NCBI GenBank assembly: GCA_031265995.1
Contig: JAISBW010000014.1
Coordinates: 1 to 38,998, forward strand
Length of the DNA: 38,998 bases
From: Oscillospiraceae bacterium
Lineage (GTDB): Bacteria; Bacillota; Clostridia; Oscillospirales; Acutalibacteraceae
Direction: 5' to 3'
Position numbers and translations under genes: made by a program. Shown here one piece after another: positions 26,399 through 35,279 of the stretch. Under the pieces are notes generated by a model. It saw only the letters and a list, made by a program, of their open reading frames with translations. It was not told the DNA's origin and searched no databases. Every line of letters begins with the position of its first letter. The first letter of the stretch is position 1.

Positions 26399-26541
26399 TT
26401 TTTAGTAAACGGAAAAAGATAAAAAACGCGAATAAATCGCTTTTTAGAGAAAAGAATACTCCTATAGTCATTCCTTCCGGGAGATTTTGTGTTAAAAAAG
26501 TAGTTTAAAAAATGAGATGACTATTGAAAGGAGGATGTTTT

Positions 26542-26727
26542 ATGAAATGTCGATGTTTTTGTTTAATTAAAAGTTTTATTTTTCTTCTATTTGCGGGTGC
26601 TGTTTTATTTTTAATTTTTTCAGAACCATTCGGGAGAGATGGTCGGTTTTTGAAAAGAAAAACCCGACGTGCTCTCCAAAACATAGAAAACCTAATGCAC
26701 GAAATACACTCGGCAGTTACCAAATAA
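26542..26727 (+). CDS. Small single-pass membrane protein, function unknown
   Basis: A 61-residue protein starting MKCRCFCLIKSF, with one hydrophobic span (about residues 8-28) and then a basic amphipathic tail rich in Arg/Lys with an NIENLMHEIHSAV helix. A very good AAAGGAGG site lies 8 nt before ATG 26542, which argues for translation. A TTG at 26524 would add six residues but overlaps that site. I do not recognise the family. It stands alone, convergent with ftsY. The stop TAA is followed by GAACC, so it may carry a repeat tip. Confidence 0.6.
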   Translation: MKCRCFCLIKSFIFLLFAGAVLFLIFSEPFGRDGRFLKRKTRRALQNIENLMHEIHSAVTK

Positions 26728-26781
26728 GAACCACTCGAATTAATTTATAAAAACGAAAATTTTAAAGAATTGCAATTATTC

Positions 26782-27705
26782 TTATATTCCAGAAAACAAA
26801 GCTTCTACAAAATCTTTTGCATTAAATTCTTTTAAATCTTCAGGAAACTCTCCTATTCCTATGTATCTTAAAGGAATCTTAAACTTATTTCTCACAGTTA
26901 TAATGGCACCACCGCGTGCGGTTCCATCTAGTTTTGTAATAGTTATTCCTGTTATTTTTAAAATTTTTAAAAATTCTTGAACTTGCGAAACCATATTTTG
27001 CCCAACAGTGGCATCAAGAACTAGAAAAAATTCCTTGTTTTGATTGGGTAATTTTTTTTCTATAATTCGTTCAATTTTTGAAAGCTCAGCCATTAGGTCA
27101 GATTTATTATGCAGTCTGCCCGCGGTATCACACAAAATCACATCGAAATTGTCTAATTTTAACTTATCGATCGCTTCAAAAACAACAGAACCAGGGTCTG
27201 AACCTTCGGGTTTGCTCACGATATCGCATCCCGCGCGAACCGACCATATCTTAAGTTGTTCTGCGGCAGCCGCGCGAAAGGTGTCCGCTGCGGCAAGCAA
27301 AACTTTTTTGCCGCTCTTAGCCATATTAAAAGCCATTTTTCCTAAAGTAGTGGTTTTTCCTGACCCATTTACTCCTACTGCTAAAATCAACACAGGGTTT
27401 TTATCTAAACAACTAGAAGATTGTTCATTAGATTCAATCAAAATATTTTCTATTATTTTTTTTAACATATTAATTATTTCTTCTTGAGATTCAAGTTTAT
27501 CCAATTTGACTTTAGATTTCAGCTCATTTTTAATCTCATTTGCTGTAGAAACGGAGACGTCGTTTAAAATCAGTGTTTCTTCTAATTTATCGAAAAACTC
27601 GTCATCTATTTTTGTGAAAATAAAAAAAATATTTTTTAAACTATTTGTTAAATTATCACTCGTTTTTTTTAAACTTTTTTTTAATTTATCTAAAATACTG
27701 TTCAA
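26782..27705 (-). CDS. ftsY: Signal recognition particle receptor FtsY
   Basis: Membrane-bound SRP receptor GTPase that docks ribosome-SRP complexes to the translocon. A short N domain (about 1-90) is followed by the G domain with GVNGSGKTTTLGKMA (G1), ADTFRAAAAEQL, DTAGR (G3), TKLDGTARGG (G4) and GIGE near the end. At 307 aa it lacks a long acidic A domain, as in many Firmicutes. TTG start with AAAGGGAT upstream. It is the last gene of an apparent pgk-glyS-ftsY run. Confidence 0.95.
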   Translation of the reverse strand: MNSILDKLKKSLKKTSDNLTNSLKNIFFIFTKIDDEFFDKLEETLILNDVSVSTANEIKNELKSKVKLDKLESQEEIINMLKKIIENILIESNEQSSSCLDKNPVLILAVGVNGSGKTTTLGKMAFNMAKSGKKVLLAAADTFRAAAAEQLKIWSVRAGCDIVSKPEGSDPGSVVFEAIDKLKLDNFDVILCDTAGRLHNKSDLMAELSKIERIIEKKLPNQNKEFFLVLDATVGQNMVSQVQEFLKILKITGITITKLDGTARGGAIITVRNKFKIPLRYIGIGEFPEDLKEFNAKDFVEALFSGI

Positions 27706-27712
27706 AATTTAT

Positions 27713-27745
27713 CCCTTTTTGAAAAAAATGCTCAGAATACGTCCT
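27713..27745 (-). repeat. Internal remnant of MITE family 1
   Basis: The minus strand reads CGTATTCTGAGCATTTTTTTC and on into a CAAAAA tract, matching the interior of family 1 (GTATTCTGAGCATTTT). It sits in the 47-nt gap between glyS and ftsY, next to the ftsY ribosome-binding site. It is too short to be sure. Confidence 0.35.
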
Positions 27746-27752
27746 GAAAAAT

Positions 27753-29129
27753 CTATCTATCCAAAGATTCTGCAAAAAATTTATCCAACGACTTTATCTC
27801 TATCCTTTCTTGCTTCATAGAATCCCTTTCGCGCACCGTAATTTTTCCATCATTTTCGCTTTCAAAATCATATGTTACACACCAAGGGGTGCCGATTTCA
27901 TCTTGGCGGCGATATCTTCTTCCAATTGAGCCGGAATCATCATATTCTGACGAAAACTTTTTCATTAAATCTTCATAAATTTTAAAAGCGGAAGATCCGA
28001 GTTTTTTTGAAAGCGGCATAACGCAAACTTTAACTGGAGAAATCTTTGGGCTAAATCTAAGCACAACACGATTCTCTTCCTCTTTTTCGCCTTTTTCTTC
28101 ATCGTAAGCATCACAAATAAACGCTAGCAATACCCTATCCAGCCCAAGTGACGGCTCTATTACTGTGGGAATATACTTTTCATTAGCTTCTGAATCAAAA
28201 TACTCCATTGATTTGCCGGAAAATTCTTGATGCTGTGACAAATCAAACGTTCCCCTGTTGGCAACTCCCCAAAGCTCGCCCCAACCGAACGGAAAAAGGA
28301 ACTCAATATCGGTGGTTTGCTTTGAATAATGTGAAAGCTCATCTTTTTCATGATCGCGCATACGGATATTTTCTTCTTTTAAATTCAAATTTTTGAGCCA
28401 ATCAAAACAAAAACTCCTCCAATATTTAAACCAATCATCGTCTGTTCCTGGTTTGCAAAAAAATTCAAGCTCCATTTGCTCAAATTCGCGCGTACGGAAC
28501 AAAAAATTACCCGGAGTTATTTCATTCCTAAACGACCTACCTGATTGCGCAATTCCAAATGGAATTTTTTTCCTTGCACATCTGCAAACGTTATTAAAGT
28601 TTACAAAAATTCCCTGAGCCGTTTCCGGTCTTAGATAAATTTGATCGGATTTATTTTCAGTAACCCCTTGAAAAGTTTTAAACATCAAATTAAATTGCCT
28701 TATTTGAGTAAAATTTGTGTCCCCGCAATCAGGGCATTTTATTTTTTTTTCCGAAATAAAACTCCCCATTTGACCCATATTCATAGCCACTGGATGACCA
28801 ACTTTTTCTTCGATCAATTTATCGGCTCTGTAACGCCGCTTACAACTCCGGCAATCCATAAGCGGATCAGAAAAACCGCCAACATGTCCAGAAGCTTCCC
28901 ATACACGCGGATTCATTAAAATCGCAGAATCAATAAGAAAATTAAAGTGGCTTTCCTGCACAAACTTTTTGATCCAGATATTTCTTATATTATTTTTTAG
29001 CATAATACCAAGATAACCATAATCCCAAGTGTTCGCAAGCCCGCCGTAAATCTCTGAACCCTGAAAAACAAAGCCTCTTCTTTTGCAAAGGTTCACAATT
29101 TTTTCCATTGATTTTTTGTTATTTTCCAT
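27753..29129 (-). CDS. glyS: Glycyl-tRNA synthetase, homodimeric class II type
   Basis: Charges tRNA-Gly. It opens with [21 protein letters not shown], typical of the single-chain alpha2 enzyme. The class II motifs include the motif 2 region [25 protein letters not shown] and motif 3 GLDRVLLAF, with a C-terminal anticodon-binding domain. Two CxxC pairs (SCKRR...CPDC region, about residues 92-150) suggest a zinc site in the insertion. Length 458 aa is usual. ATG start with AGGAT upstream. It begins 21 nt after pgk, and a family 1 repeat scrap lies in its 3' gap. Confidence 0.95.
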   Translation of the reverse strand: MENNKKSMEKIVNLCKRRGFVFQGSEIYGGLANTWDYGYLGIMLKNNIRNIWIKKFVQESHFNFLIDSAILMNPRVWEASGHVGGFSDPLMDCRSCKRRYRADKLIEEKVGHPVAMNMGQMGSFISEKKIKCPDCGDTNFTQIRQFNLMFKTFQGVTENKSDQIYLRPETAQGIFVNFNNVCRCARKKIPFGIAQSGRSFRNEITPGNFLFRTREFEQMELEFFCKPGTDDDWFKYWRSFCFDWLKNLNLKEENIRMRDHEKDELSHYSKQTTDIEFLFPFGWGELWGVANRGTFDLSQHQEFSGKSMEYFDSEANEKYIPTVIEPSLGLDRVLLAFICDAYDEEKGEKEEENRVVLRFSPKISPVKVCVMPLSKKLGSSAFKIYEDLMKKFSSEYDDSGSIGRRYRRQDEIGTPWCVTYDFESENDGKITVRERDSMKQERIEIKSLDKFFAESLDR

Positions 29130-29150
29130 ATACTCTATCCTATTTTTAAA

Positions 29151-30368
29151 TTACTTAAGAAATGCTGGAACATCCTCGTCTTCTTTTTCATTGCTCAGCG
29201 CCGATATACCAGGAAGTTCTCTTCCCTCAAAAAACATCAAAGACGCACCACCGCCGGTAGATATATGCGTCATTTTTTGAGCAAACCCGAGTTTAGCAAC
29301 CGCCGCGGCGGAATCCCCTCCGCCAACAATTGATACCGCTTCGCCTTCAGCAAGGGCACGCGCTACAGCAAATGTTCCATGCGAAAAATTTTCCCATTCT
29401 GACACCCCCATCGGTCCGTTCCAAATAACTGTCCCCGCGTTTTTAATTTCTTCCGAAAACATCTCCGACGTACGCATCCCAATATCCAGACCTTGCCAGC
29501 CTTCGGGGATTTTATCCGAATCTACCGTCTGAGACTCCGTATAGGGTTTGTACTCACGTCCTATTCTGTTATCTACAGGGAGCAAAAATTTAATACCCTT
29601 ATCTTTTGCTTCAGCCATAATATCTCGAGCTAAACTAAGTTTATCCCTTTCGCAAATCGAATCACCAACAGAATACCCAAGCGCATTCATAAAAGTATAG
29701 GCCATGCCACCGCCTATTATAAAAACATCAACTTTTTCCATTAAATTCTTAATTAAATCAATCTTGTCGGAAACCTTTGCGCCGCCAAGAATTGAAACGA
29801 AAGGTCGCTCAGGCTCATCTACTGCTTTAGACATAGCATCTATTTCTCTTTGAACTAAAATCCCACAATATGACGGTAAAATTTTAGGAACGCTCACAAT
29901 TGAAGCATGTTCTCGATGACAAGTACCAAAAGCATCGTTCACATAAATATCAGCAAAAGACGACAATTTTCTGGCAAAATCAAAGTCATTTTCTTCCTCT
30001 CCGATTTCGAACCGCAAATTTTCCAGCAAACAAATTTCGCCGTTTTGCAAATTATCCACAAAACTTTTCGCGATTTTCCCGGCTGTGTCGCCTGTAATTC
30101 TAACCAGCTTTCCTATATGTCTGGAAAGACAAAAAGACACTTTTTTAAGCGAAAGCTTAGGATCCTTTTTGCCATGCGGTCTGCCCAAATGAGAACACAA
30201 AATAACCTTAGCACCTTGTGCAAGAAGTAAATTTATGGTAGGGATAGCCCCAGTTATACGCCTATCATCCGCAATTTCACCGCTTTCCAAAAAAGGCACA
30301 TTAAAATCGCAGCGAACTAGCACTTTTTTACCATTTACCGAGGCGTTAACCACACTTCTTTTTTTCAT
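29151..30368 (-). CDS. pgk: Phosphoglycerate kinase
   Basis: Glycolytic enzyme making ATP from 1,3-bisphosphoglycerate. It has the RCDFNVPF substrate loop, SHLGRPHGK, ENLRFEIGEEEN, the hinge region GGAKVSDKIDLI, the nucleotide-binding GGGMAYTF and the C-terminal GGGDSAAAV and STGGGASL motifs. Length 405 aa is normal. ATG start with GGAG upstream. First gene of the pgk-glyS-ftsY run. No gapA or other glycolytic neighbour is present in the window. Confidence 0.97.
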   Translation of the reverse strand: MKKRSVVNASVNGKKVLVRCDFNVPFLESGEIADDRRITGAIPTINLLLAQGAKVILCSHLGRPHGKKDPKLSLKKVSFCLSRHIGKLVRITGDTAGKIAKSFVDNLQNGEICLLENLRFEIGEEENDFDFARKLSSFADIYVNDAFGTCHREHASIVSVPKILPSYCGILVQREIDAMSKAVDEPERPFVSILGGAKVSDKIDLIKNLMEKVDVFIIGGGMAYTFMNALGYSVGDSICERDKLSLARDIMAEAKDKGIKFLLPVDNRIGREYKPYTESQTVDSDKIPEGWQGLDIGMRTSEMFSEEIKNAGTVIWNGPMGVSEWENFSHGTFAVARALAEGEAVSIVGGGDSAAAVAKLGFAQKMTHISTGGGASLMFFEGRELPGISALSNEKEDEDVPAFLK

Positions 30369-30398
30369 AATTAATAAAACTCCATTTATAAAATAACT

Positions 30399-30567
30399 AA
30401 AAAACTTGTATTCAAAGGGATCAAAATACCTATATTTTCAATAATTTTTTTTCAAAATTTCGTCAAAAACGCTCGGAATACATCAAGTATTAACTGCGCT
30501 TTTTACCTCATTTTGAAGAAAAATCTTTCAAAAATTTGGAATTTGTTCTTTTGAATACAGCTTCTAA
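30399..30567 (+). repeat. MITE family 1, full copy
   Basis: Forward orientation, about 168 bp, with somewhat decayed ends (AAAACTTGTATTCAAAGGGA and CTTTTGAATACAGCTTCTAA). Its right tip supplies the rpe stop codon on the minus strand. Confidence 0.88.
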
Positions 30568-31250
30568 CAAAAACACGACGCACGTCGCCTATATTTCTGA
30601 TGAAAATTAGAATCTTTCAAACTAGAAATCGCATTTTCCATATTTGAAGAATTTAAAATATAAGTCCCCGCAACACAAATATCCACACCTAAACTTGAAC
30701 AAATCGAAACGTTTTGCGCGTTTATACCGCCATCTACTTCTATGAGAGTTTTAAACCCGCAGAAATCGATTTTTTCTTTTAAAATACCAATTTTTTCGAT
30801 CTGATTTTCAATAAATTTTTGCCCTCCAAAACCTGGTTCAACGGTCATAACAAGTACAACGTCGACTATCGGTAAATATTCAAAAATAGACTCTGCACTC
30901 GTTCCAGGCTTAATTGAAATTCCCGCTTTTTTTCCGCTTTTCTTTATTTTCTCTATAGTTTCAAGGATCTCAGATTTAGATTCAACATGAAAAATTATTA
31001 TATCTGCGCCGGCGTTAACCAAAGAATTTACAAAACTAATAGGGCGAGAAACCATTAAATGAACTTCAAACGGCAGGAACGTGCAATGCCTAACAGATTT
31101 TATCACGCCTGCACCGAAAGAAATTTCAGGAACAAAACAGCCATCCATTACGTCGAAATGAATCATATCAACGCCAGAAATGCTCAACTTTTTAATTTCT
31201 TCGCCAAATTTGGAAAAATCCGAAGAAAGAACCGACGCCGCAATTTTCAA
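30564..31250 (-). CDS. rpe: Ribulose-phosphate 3-epimerase
   Basis: Pentose phosphate enzyme interconverting ribulose-5-P and xylulose-5-P. Motifs are AASVLSSDF, the metal site IHFDVMDGCFVP, FEVHLMV, TVEPGFGGQKF and EVDGGIN. Length 228 aa is about normal, but the final residues (RRRASCFC) look atypical, and the stop codon lies in the tip of the adjacent repeat. TTG start with GAGGT upstream. The gene diverges from scfA. Confidence 0.95.
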   Translation of the reverse strand: MKIAASVLSSDFSKFGEEIKKLSISGVDMIHFDVMDGCFVPEISFGAGVIKSVRHCTFLPFEVHLMVSRPISFVNSLVNAGADIIIFHVESKSEILETIEKIKKSGKKAGISIKPGTSAESIFEYLPIVDVVLVMTVEPGFGGQKFIENQIEKIGILKEKIDFCGFKTLIEVDGGINAQNVSICSSLGVDICVAGTYILNSSNMENAISSLKDSNFHQKYRRRASCFC

Positions 31251-31273
31251 TCAAATACCTCAAATTTTTGGTA

Positions 31274-31303
31274 TTGACACAACGACCCACTAAAAGGTAA
31301 AAT
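31274..31303 (+). promoter_or_regulatory. Promoter of scfA-scfB
   Basis: TTGACA (31274-31279), an 18-nt spacer and TAAAAT (31298-31303), 68 nt upstream of the scfA GTG. It lies in the rpe/scfA divergent region. A good match. Confidence 0.6.
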
Positions 31304-31370
31304 CACAATTGTCTTTGTATCGGAGCATCGCGAGTAAGCTTATTTTAACAAAATTTTAGGGAGATGTCAA

Positions 31371-31514
31371 GTGGAGCACATCAAAACAATCAGCGAAACT
31401 AAACTTAATGAGGATATTTGCAAAAAGGGGTGCGGCGAATGTCAGTCGTCGTGCCAGTCTGCGTGCAAAACTTCAGAAACTGCCGCAAATCTAAGATGTG
31501 AGAAAGATAATTGA
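31371..31514 (+). CDS. scfA: SCIFF peptide, a six-cysteine RiPP precursor (variant)
   Basis: A 47-residue peptide, VEHIKTISETKLNEDICKKG then CGECQSSCQSACKTSETAAN then LRCEKDN. This is the clostridial SCIFF family, modified by the adjacent radical SAM enzyme to form a Cys-to-Thr thioether. The cysteines are 17, 21, 24, 28, 32 and 43. As I recall, the usual core is CGECQxSCQSACKTSCT, with the link between Cys32 and Thr37. Here Cys32 and Thr37 are kept, but the intervening Cys36 is Glu, and Cys17 is extra. GTG start with TTAGGGAG upstream. Confidence 0.93.
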   Translation: MEHIKTISETKLNEDICKKGCGECQSSCQSACKTSETAANLRCEKDN

Positions 31515-32869
31515 TTCATAAGTATCGCCTAGGGGAATTTAATATTGTAGTGGATGTAAACAGCGGGTCTGTTCATGTCGTCGATAATGTCACATATGAT
31601 CTTTTGGATTTATGCGGGGATTGTGATTTTACGGAACCTCGACACGAATCGCTGGATAGTTTAATACGAAATCACGGCGAAAAAGAAGTTCAAGGCGCCA
31701 TGAGTGAAATTAGATTTTTAATAAACGCAAGAAAACTTTTCACTCCAGATCCTGTACCGGAAAAATTCAAAAGTAGCATACAAATGCCGATAAAGGCAAT
31801 GTGTCTTAATATTTCGCATGATTGCCAGTTAAGGTGCAAATATTGTTTTGCTTCACATGGAAACTTTGGCGGTTCGCGTGCTCTAATGAGCTTTGAAATC
31901 GCCTCCGGAGCCATAGATTTTTTAATTAAAAACAGCGGCGCCAGAAGAAATCTTGAAATTGATTTTTTCGGCGGCGAACCGCTTATGAATTTTGGTGTAA
32001 TAGAGAAAACAGTTATTTATGCTAAAAAAATGGGAAAAACTTACGGCAAAAATTTTAGGTTTACATTAACAACCAACGGCGTTGCGCTTGATGATGAAAA
32101 GATCGATTTCATAAATTCTGAAATGTCAAATGTCGTAATGTCTCTAGACGGTCGCAAATCTATCAACGATTCTATGCGCGTTAATTCATTAGGTCATGGA
32201 TGCTATGAAAGTATTATAAATAAATTTAAAAAACTAATAAACAAAAGAAAAAATAAAGATTACTACATAAGAGGAACCTTCACGAAAAAAAATCTTGATT
32301 TTAGCAAAGATTTATTTAGCATTTATAACCTTGGATTTAGTAAAATATCAATAGAGCCGGCAGTTTTGGATAATAAAGTTGATTTTTCTATTGGTAATGC
32401 AGATTTAGAAAAGATTTTTAAAGAATATGAAAAAATAGCCTATAAGATTATAGATCTTAAGAAAAACGGTTCAGATATTGTTTTTTTCCATTTTGTAACG
32501 GAAATCGACAAAAGCCCTTGCATAATAAAACGCATCAAAGGCTGCGGTTGTGGTAACGAATACATCGCCGTCACACCGGAAGGGGACATTTATCCTTGCC
32601 ATCAGTTTGTCGGCGTGGATAAGTTTAAAATGGGAAATATAACTGAAAATACTTTCGATATGAATATAAAAGAATGTTTTTCAACCCCTAATATATATTT
32701 AAATGAAAAATGCGAAGATTGCTGGGCAAAATTTTATTGCGGTGGCGGGTGTTCCGCTAATAATTGGAATTTTAATAAAGACATAAAAAAACCCTATTCA
32801 ATTTCTTGCGAACTGCAAAAGAAACGCACTGAATGTGCAGTTATGATTAATTGTGCGCTTTATTCGTAA
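31511..32869 (+). CDS. scfB: SCIFF radical SAM maturase (SPASM domain)
   Basis: Radical SAM enzyme that installs the thioether in the SCIFF peptide. Residues 1-90 form the peptide-recognition region (MIHKYRLGEFNIVVDVNSGS beginning). The cluster motif CxxxCxxC is at C105, C109 and C112, and GGEP at about 154-157. The C-terminal SPASM/twitch region carries many Cys (345, 347, 363, 401, 404, 410, 414, 433). Length 452 aa is typical. Its TTG start overlaps the scfA stop (TTGA, 31511-31514), so translation is probably coupled. Confidence 0.95.
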   Translation: MIHKYRLGEFNIVVDVNSGSVHVVDNVTYDLLDLCGDCDFTEPRHESLDSLIRNHGEKEVQGAMSEIRFLINARKLFTPDPVPEKFKSSIQMPIKAMCLNISHDCQLRCKYCFASHGNFGGSRALMSFEIASGAIDFLIKNSGARRNLEIDFFGGEPLMNFGVIEKTVIYAKKMGKTYGKNFRFTLTTNGVALDDEKIDFINSEMSNVVMSLDGRKSINDSMRVNSLGHGCYESIINKFKKLINKRKNKDYYIRGTFTKKNLDFSKDLFSIYNLGFSKISIEPAVLDNKVDFSIGNADLEKIFKEYEKIAYKIIDLKKNGSDIVFFHFVTEIDKSPCIIKRIKGCGCGNEYIAVTPEGDIYPCHQFVGVDKFKMGNITENTFDMNIKECFSTPNIYLNEKCEDCWAKFYCGGGCSANNWNFNKDIKKPYSISCELQKKRTECAVMINCALYS

Positions 32870-32890
32870 AAATAAAGGATGTGAATTTAA

Positions 32891-33634
32891 TTGATAAAAG
32901 TTGTGTTAATTTCCCATACTCCAGATCCCGAAGCTCTTGTTGCAGCCGCCGCCAGGCTTTGTTATTCTTCTGATTCGGTAGAAAAAATATACAGCCGAAA
33001 CAGTTCTGAATCAAATTCAAAATTTGTGAAAATGCTGTCTAAATTAGGACATCAAAGCCCGCTTGAACATATTAGTTTTACGTTTGGTATAGAGGGAGTT
33101 TCCAGAATTTTTCTTGCCCAGTTAACACGCCACAGAATAGCTTCTTATAGCGTTCAAAGCCAGCGTTATGTTAAAGAAGTAGGTTTTAATTTTGTAACCC
33201 CTCCGCAGATTGAATCCTGCGAAGAAGCAAAAAAAGAATTTGAAGATCTTGTAAACAAATCAAAATTGGCTTATGAAAAAATTTCCGAAATTTTGGTCAA
33301 AAAACAAAAAGAGAGTGAAGAAAACCAGAACTGTGCGGAAAAACTTGCTATCGAAGATGCTAGGTATGTTTTGCCTGGCGCTATAGAAACTAAAATTGTG
33401 TGCACTTTTAACGCAAGGAGTTTGTTGAATTTTTTCTCCTTGCGATGCTGCAGCCGCGCCCAATGGGAAATCAGAGAAACCGCCGAAAAGATGTTAATCT
33501 TAGTGCTTAAAGTTGCTCCAAATGTCTTCTCAACCTCAGGTCCGCCGTGTGTCAGAGGAAAATGCGGCGAAGGTAAAATGTCGTGCGGGAAAGCAGATAA
33601 AATTTCTGAAAAATTTAATAATTTATATTTATAA
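32891..33634 (+). CDS. thyX: Flavin-dependent thymidylate synthase
   Basis: Makes dTMP from dUMP using FAD and methylenetetrahydrofolate. The ThyX motif appears as RHRIASYSVQSQRY, with the RHR...S...S.R pattern intact. Also present are HQSPLEHISFTF near the start and the C-terminal FNARSLLNFFSLRCCSRAQWEIR block. Length 247 aa is normal. TTG start with AAAGGATGTG upstream. No ThyA is seen. It lies just ahead of tmk, the next enzyme of dTTP synthesis. Confidence 0.96.
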   Translation: MIKVVLISHTPDPEALVAAAARLCYSSDSVEKIYSRNSSESNSKFVKMLSKLGHQSPLEHISFTFGIEGVSRIFLAQLTRHRIASYSVQSQRYVKEVGFNFVTPPQIESCEEAKKEFEDLVNKSKLAYEKISEILVKKQKESEENQNCAEKLAIEDARYVLPGAIETKIVCTFNARSLLNFFSLRCCSRAQWEIRETAEKMLILVLKVAPNVFSTSGPPCVRGKCGEGKMSCGKADKISEKFNNLYL

Positions 33635-33684
33635 ATTACATATATTTTTTTATAAATTCAGTTTTTAAAATGTGACAGAGCTAT

Positions 33685-34365
33685 ATGTTATTTGGTAAGA
33701 TTATCGTAATAGAAGGTTTAGATGGGAGTGGCAAGAAGACACAGTCGCGAATTCTGGCCGATCAGCTATCTGAAAGAGGTCATAATGTTAAAATAATCTC
33801 AATTCCAAACTACAAGAGTTTATCGTCAGGACCTTTAAGAATTTATCTTCAAGGAGGTTTAAGCGAAAACGCTTTTGACGTAAACGCATATGCGGCTTCG
33901 TCGTTTTTTGCGGTCGATCGTTTTATAAATTATATTAAATTTTGGAAAGATTTTTATCAAAAAAAAGATTCGATTTTAATATGCGATAGATACACGACAT
34001 CCAACATGATCTATCAGCTTGCCAAAATCAAAAGAGAATGCTGGGATGAATTTTTAGAATGGCTGATTGAATATGAATATAAAAAGCTTGAGATTCCTGA
34101 GCCTGACGCTGTAGTGTATCTTAAAATTCCTTTAAAGATTTCACAGGAACTTATGAAAATCAGATATAAAGGTGACATTTCAAGAAGAGATTTACATGAA
34201 TCTGATGAAAAATATCTGGTCGAATGTGAATTGGCGGCGCAATATTCTTCTAGAAAATTCAATTGGAATATTATAGATTGTTTAGATAAAAACGAAAAGA
34301 TTGATACTACTGAGCGAATTTCAAATAAGATATTAAAAATAGCAAAATCAATTATCGAAGGTTAA
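33685..34365 (+). CDS. tmk: Thymidylate kinase
   Basis: Phosphorylates dTMP to dTDP. It begins with IVIEGLDGSGKKTQSRILAD, a P-loop where the usual Ser/Thr after the Lys is Lys and a Thr follows. Clostridial relatives with GKAT are known to me, so this is probably a family trait rather than damage. The DRY motif (CDRYTTSNMIYQ) carries the catalytic Arg. Length 226 aa is slightly long. ATG start, 50 nt after thyX. uppP starts 1 nt after its stop. Confidence 0.9.
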   Translation: MLFGKIIVIEGLDGSGKKTQSRILADQLSERGHNVKIISIPNYKSLSSGPLRIYLQGGLSENAFDVNAYAASSFFAVDRFINYIKFWKDFYQKKDSILICDRYTTSNMIYQLAKIKRECWDEFLEWLIEYEYKKLEIPEPDAVVYLKIPLKISQELMKIRYKGDISRRDLHESDEKYLVECELAAQYSSRKFNWNIIDCLDKNEKIDTTERISNKILKIAKSIIEG

Positions 34366-34366
34366 A

Positions 34367-35203
34367 ATGACAAGTTTAGAAGCTGCTGTTCAAGGAATTA
34401 TCCAAGGAGTGACCGAATTTCTGCCGATCTCAAGTAGCGGTCATCTCGCGATAGCTCAACATTTTTTCGGAATAAAAGAAAATAATATGGCATTTAATGT
34501 CGCACTTCATGTAGGAACGCTATTTTCTGTAGTTGCCGTTTATCATGAACTTATTTTTAAATTAATTGTCTCATTTTTTACAAGTTTATGGAAATTTTTC
34601 TCAGGAAAAAAAAGAAATGATAGCGAACAAATATTTGTTAATTTATTAGTATCTGTCATTCCACTTTTCCTGATTTTTTTACCGTTCCCAAAATTTAATA
34701 ATATAAAAAGTATTGCGGACAGTTTTGCAAATAATCCAAATATGAAATTTGTCGGATTTGCGATGATTTTTACTGGAATATTGCTTTTCATAAGCGTTTT
34801 TGCTTCAAAAAAAGCAAATAGGCAAATAGGGAAAATGTCCGCAGGAGATTCGTTTTGCATTGGAATCGCTCAGTTTGTTGCAGCCATATTTCCTGGTCTT
34901 TCTCGTTCGGGTTCGACTTTTTCTATTGGCGTTTTGCGAGGAGTAGAAAAGCAATCCGCACTTGATTTTTCGTTTATAATGGGAATTCCCGCAATAGCCG
35001 CGGCCGCTGTGCTTGAACTTAGGGAAGTATATTCCGCTAAAATAGTGATAGAAGCAGCGCCGATAATTGTTGGAATGCTAGCTTCAATGGTAGTAGGTTT
35101 TTTTTCTATAAAAGCTTTAAGTTGGATAATAAAGACAAACGGAATGTGGGTATTTTCTGTTTACGCACTTTTTTTAGGAACTATTTTAGTGTTTTTTGTT
35201 TAA
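34367..35203 (+). CDS. uppP: Undecaprenyl-diphosphatase
   Basis: Recycles undecaprenyl pyrophosphate to the monophosphate lipid carrier used for wall and surface glycans, in the membrane. BacA/UppP motifs are QGVTEFLPISSSGHLAIAQH near the start and FPGLSRSGSTFSIGVLRG in the middle, with about seven to eight membrane segments. Length 278 aa is normal. ATG start with AAGG upstream, translationally close to tmk. The TAA stop is the first three bases of a repeat tip. Confidence 0.95.
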   Translation: MTSLEAAVQGIIQGVTEFLPISSSGHLAIAQHFFGIKENNMAFNVALHVGTLFSVVAVYHELIFKLIVSFFTSLWKFFSGKKRNDSEQIFVNLLVSVIPLFLIFLPFPKFNNIKSIADSFANNPNMKFVGFAMIFTGILLFISVFASKKANRQIGKMSAGDSFCIGIAQFVAAIFPGLSRSGSTFSIGVLRGVEKQSALDFSFIMGIPAIAAAAVLELREVYSAKIVIEAAPIIVGMLASMVVGFFSIKALSWIIKTNGMWVFSVYALFLGTILVFFV

Positions 35204-35265
35204 GAATCCGTTCTCATAGGCTATGAAACAATGTTTTCAACTAGGAACTTGTGTTCAAACGGAAA
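35201..35265 (+). repeat. MITE family 3 tip and family 1 fragment after uppP
   Basis: TAAGAATCCGTTCTCATAGG (35201-35220), continuing to CTATGAAACA, matches the family 3 end and includes the uppP stop codon. AGGAACTTGTGTTCAAACGG at about 35245-35264 is a decayed family 1 end. No intact element remains. Confidence 0.6.
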
Positions 35266-35279
35266 TGGTTTAAAAATCG

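Noticed and set aside
28700-29150. T-box or riboswitch ahead of glyS
   Set aside because: The gap between pgk and glyS is only 21 nt, with no room for a leader RNA.
34014-34262. Open frame opposite tmk
   Set aside because: It is a shadow of tmk with no ribosome-binding site.
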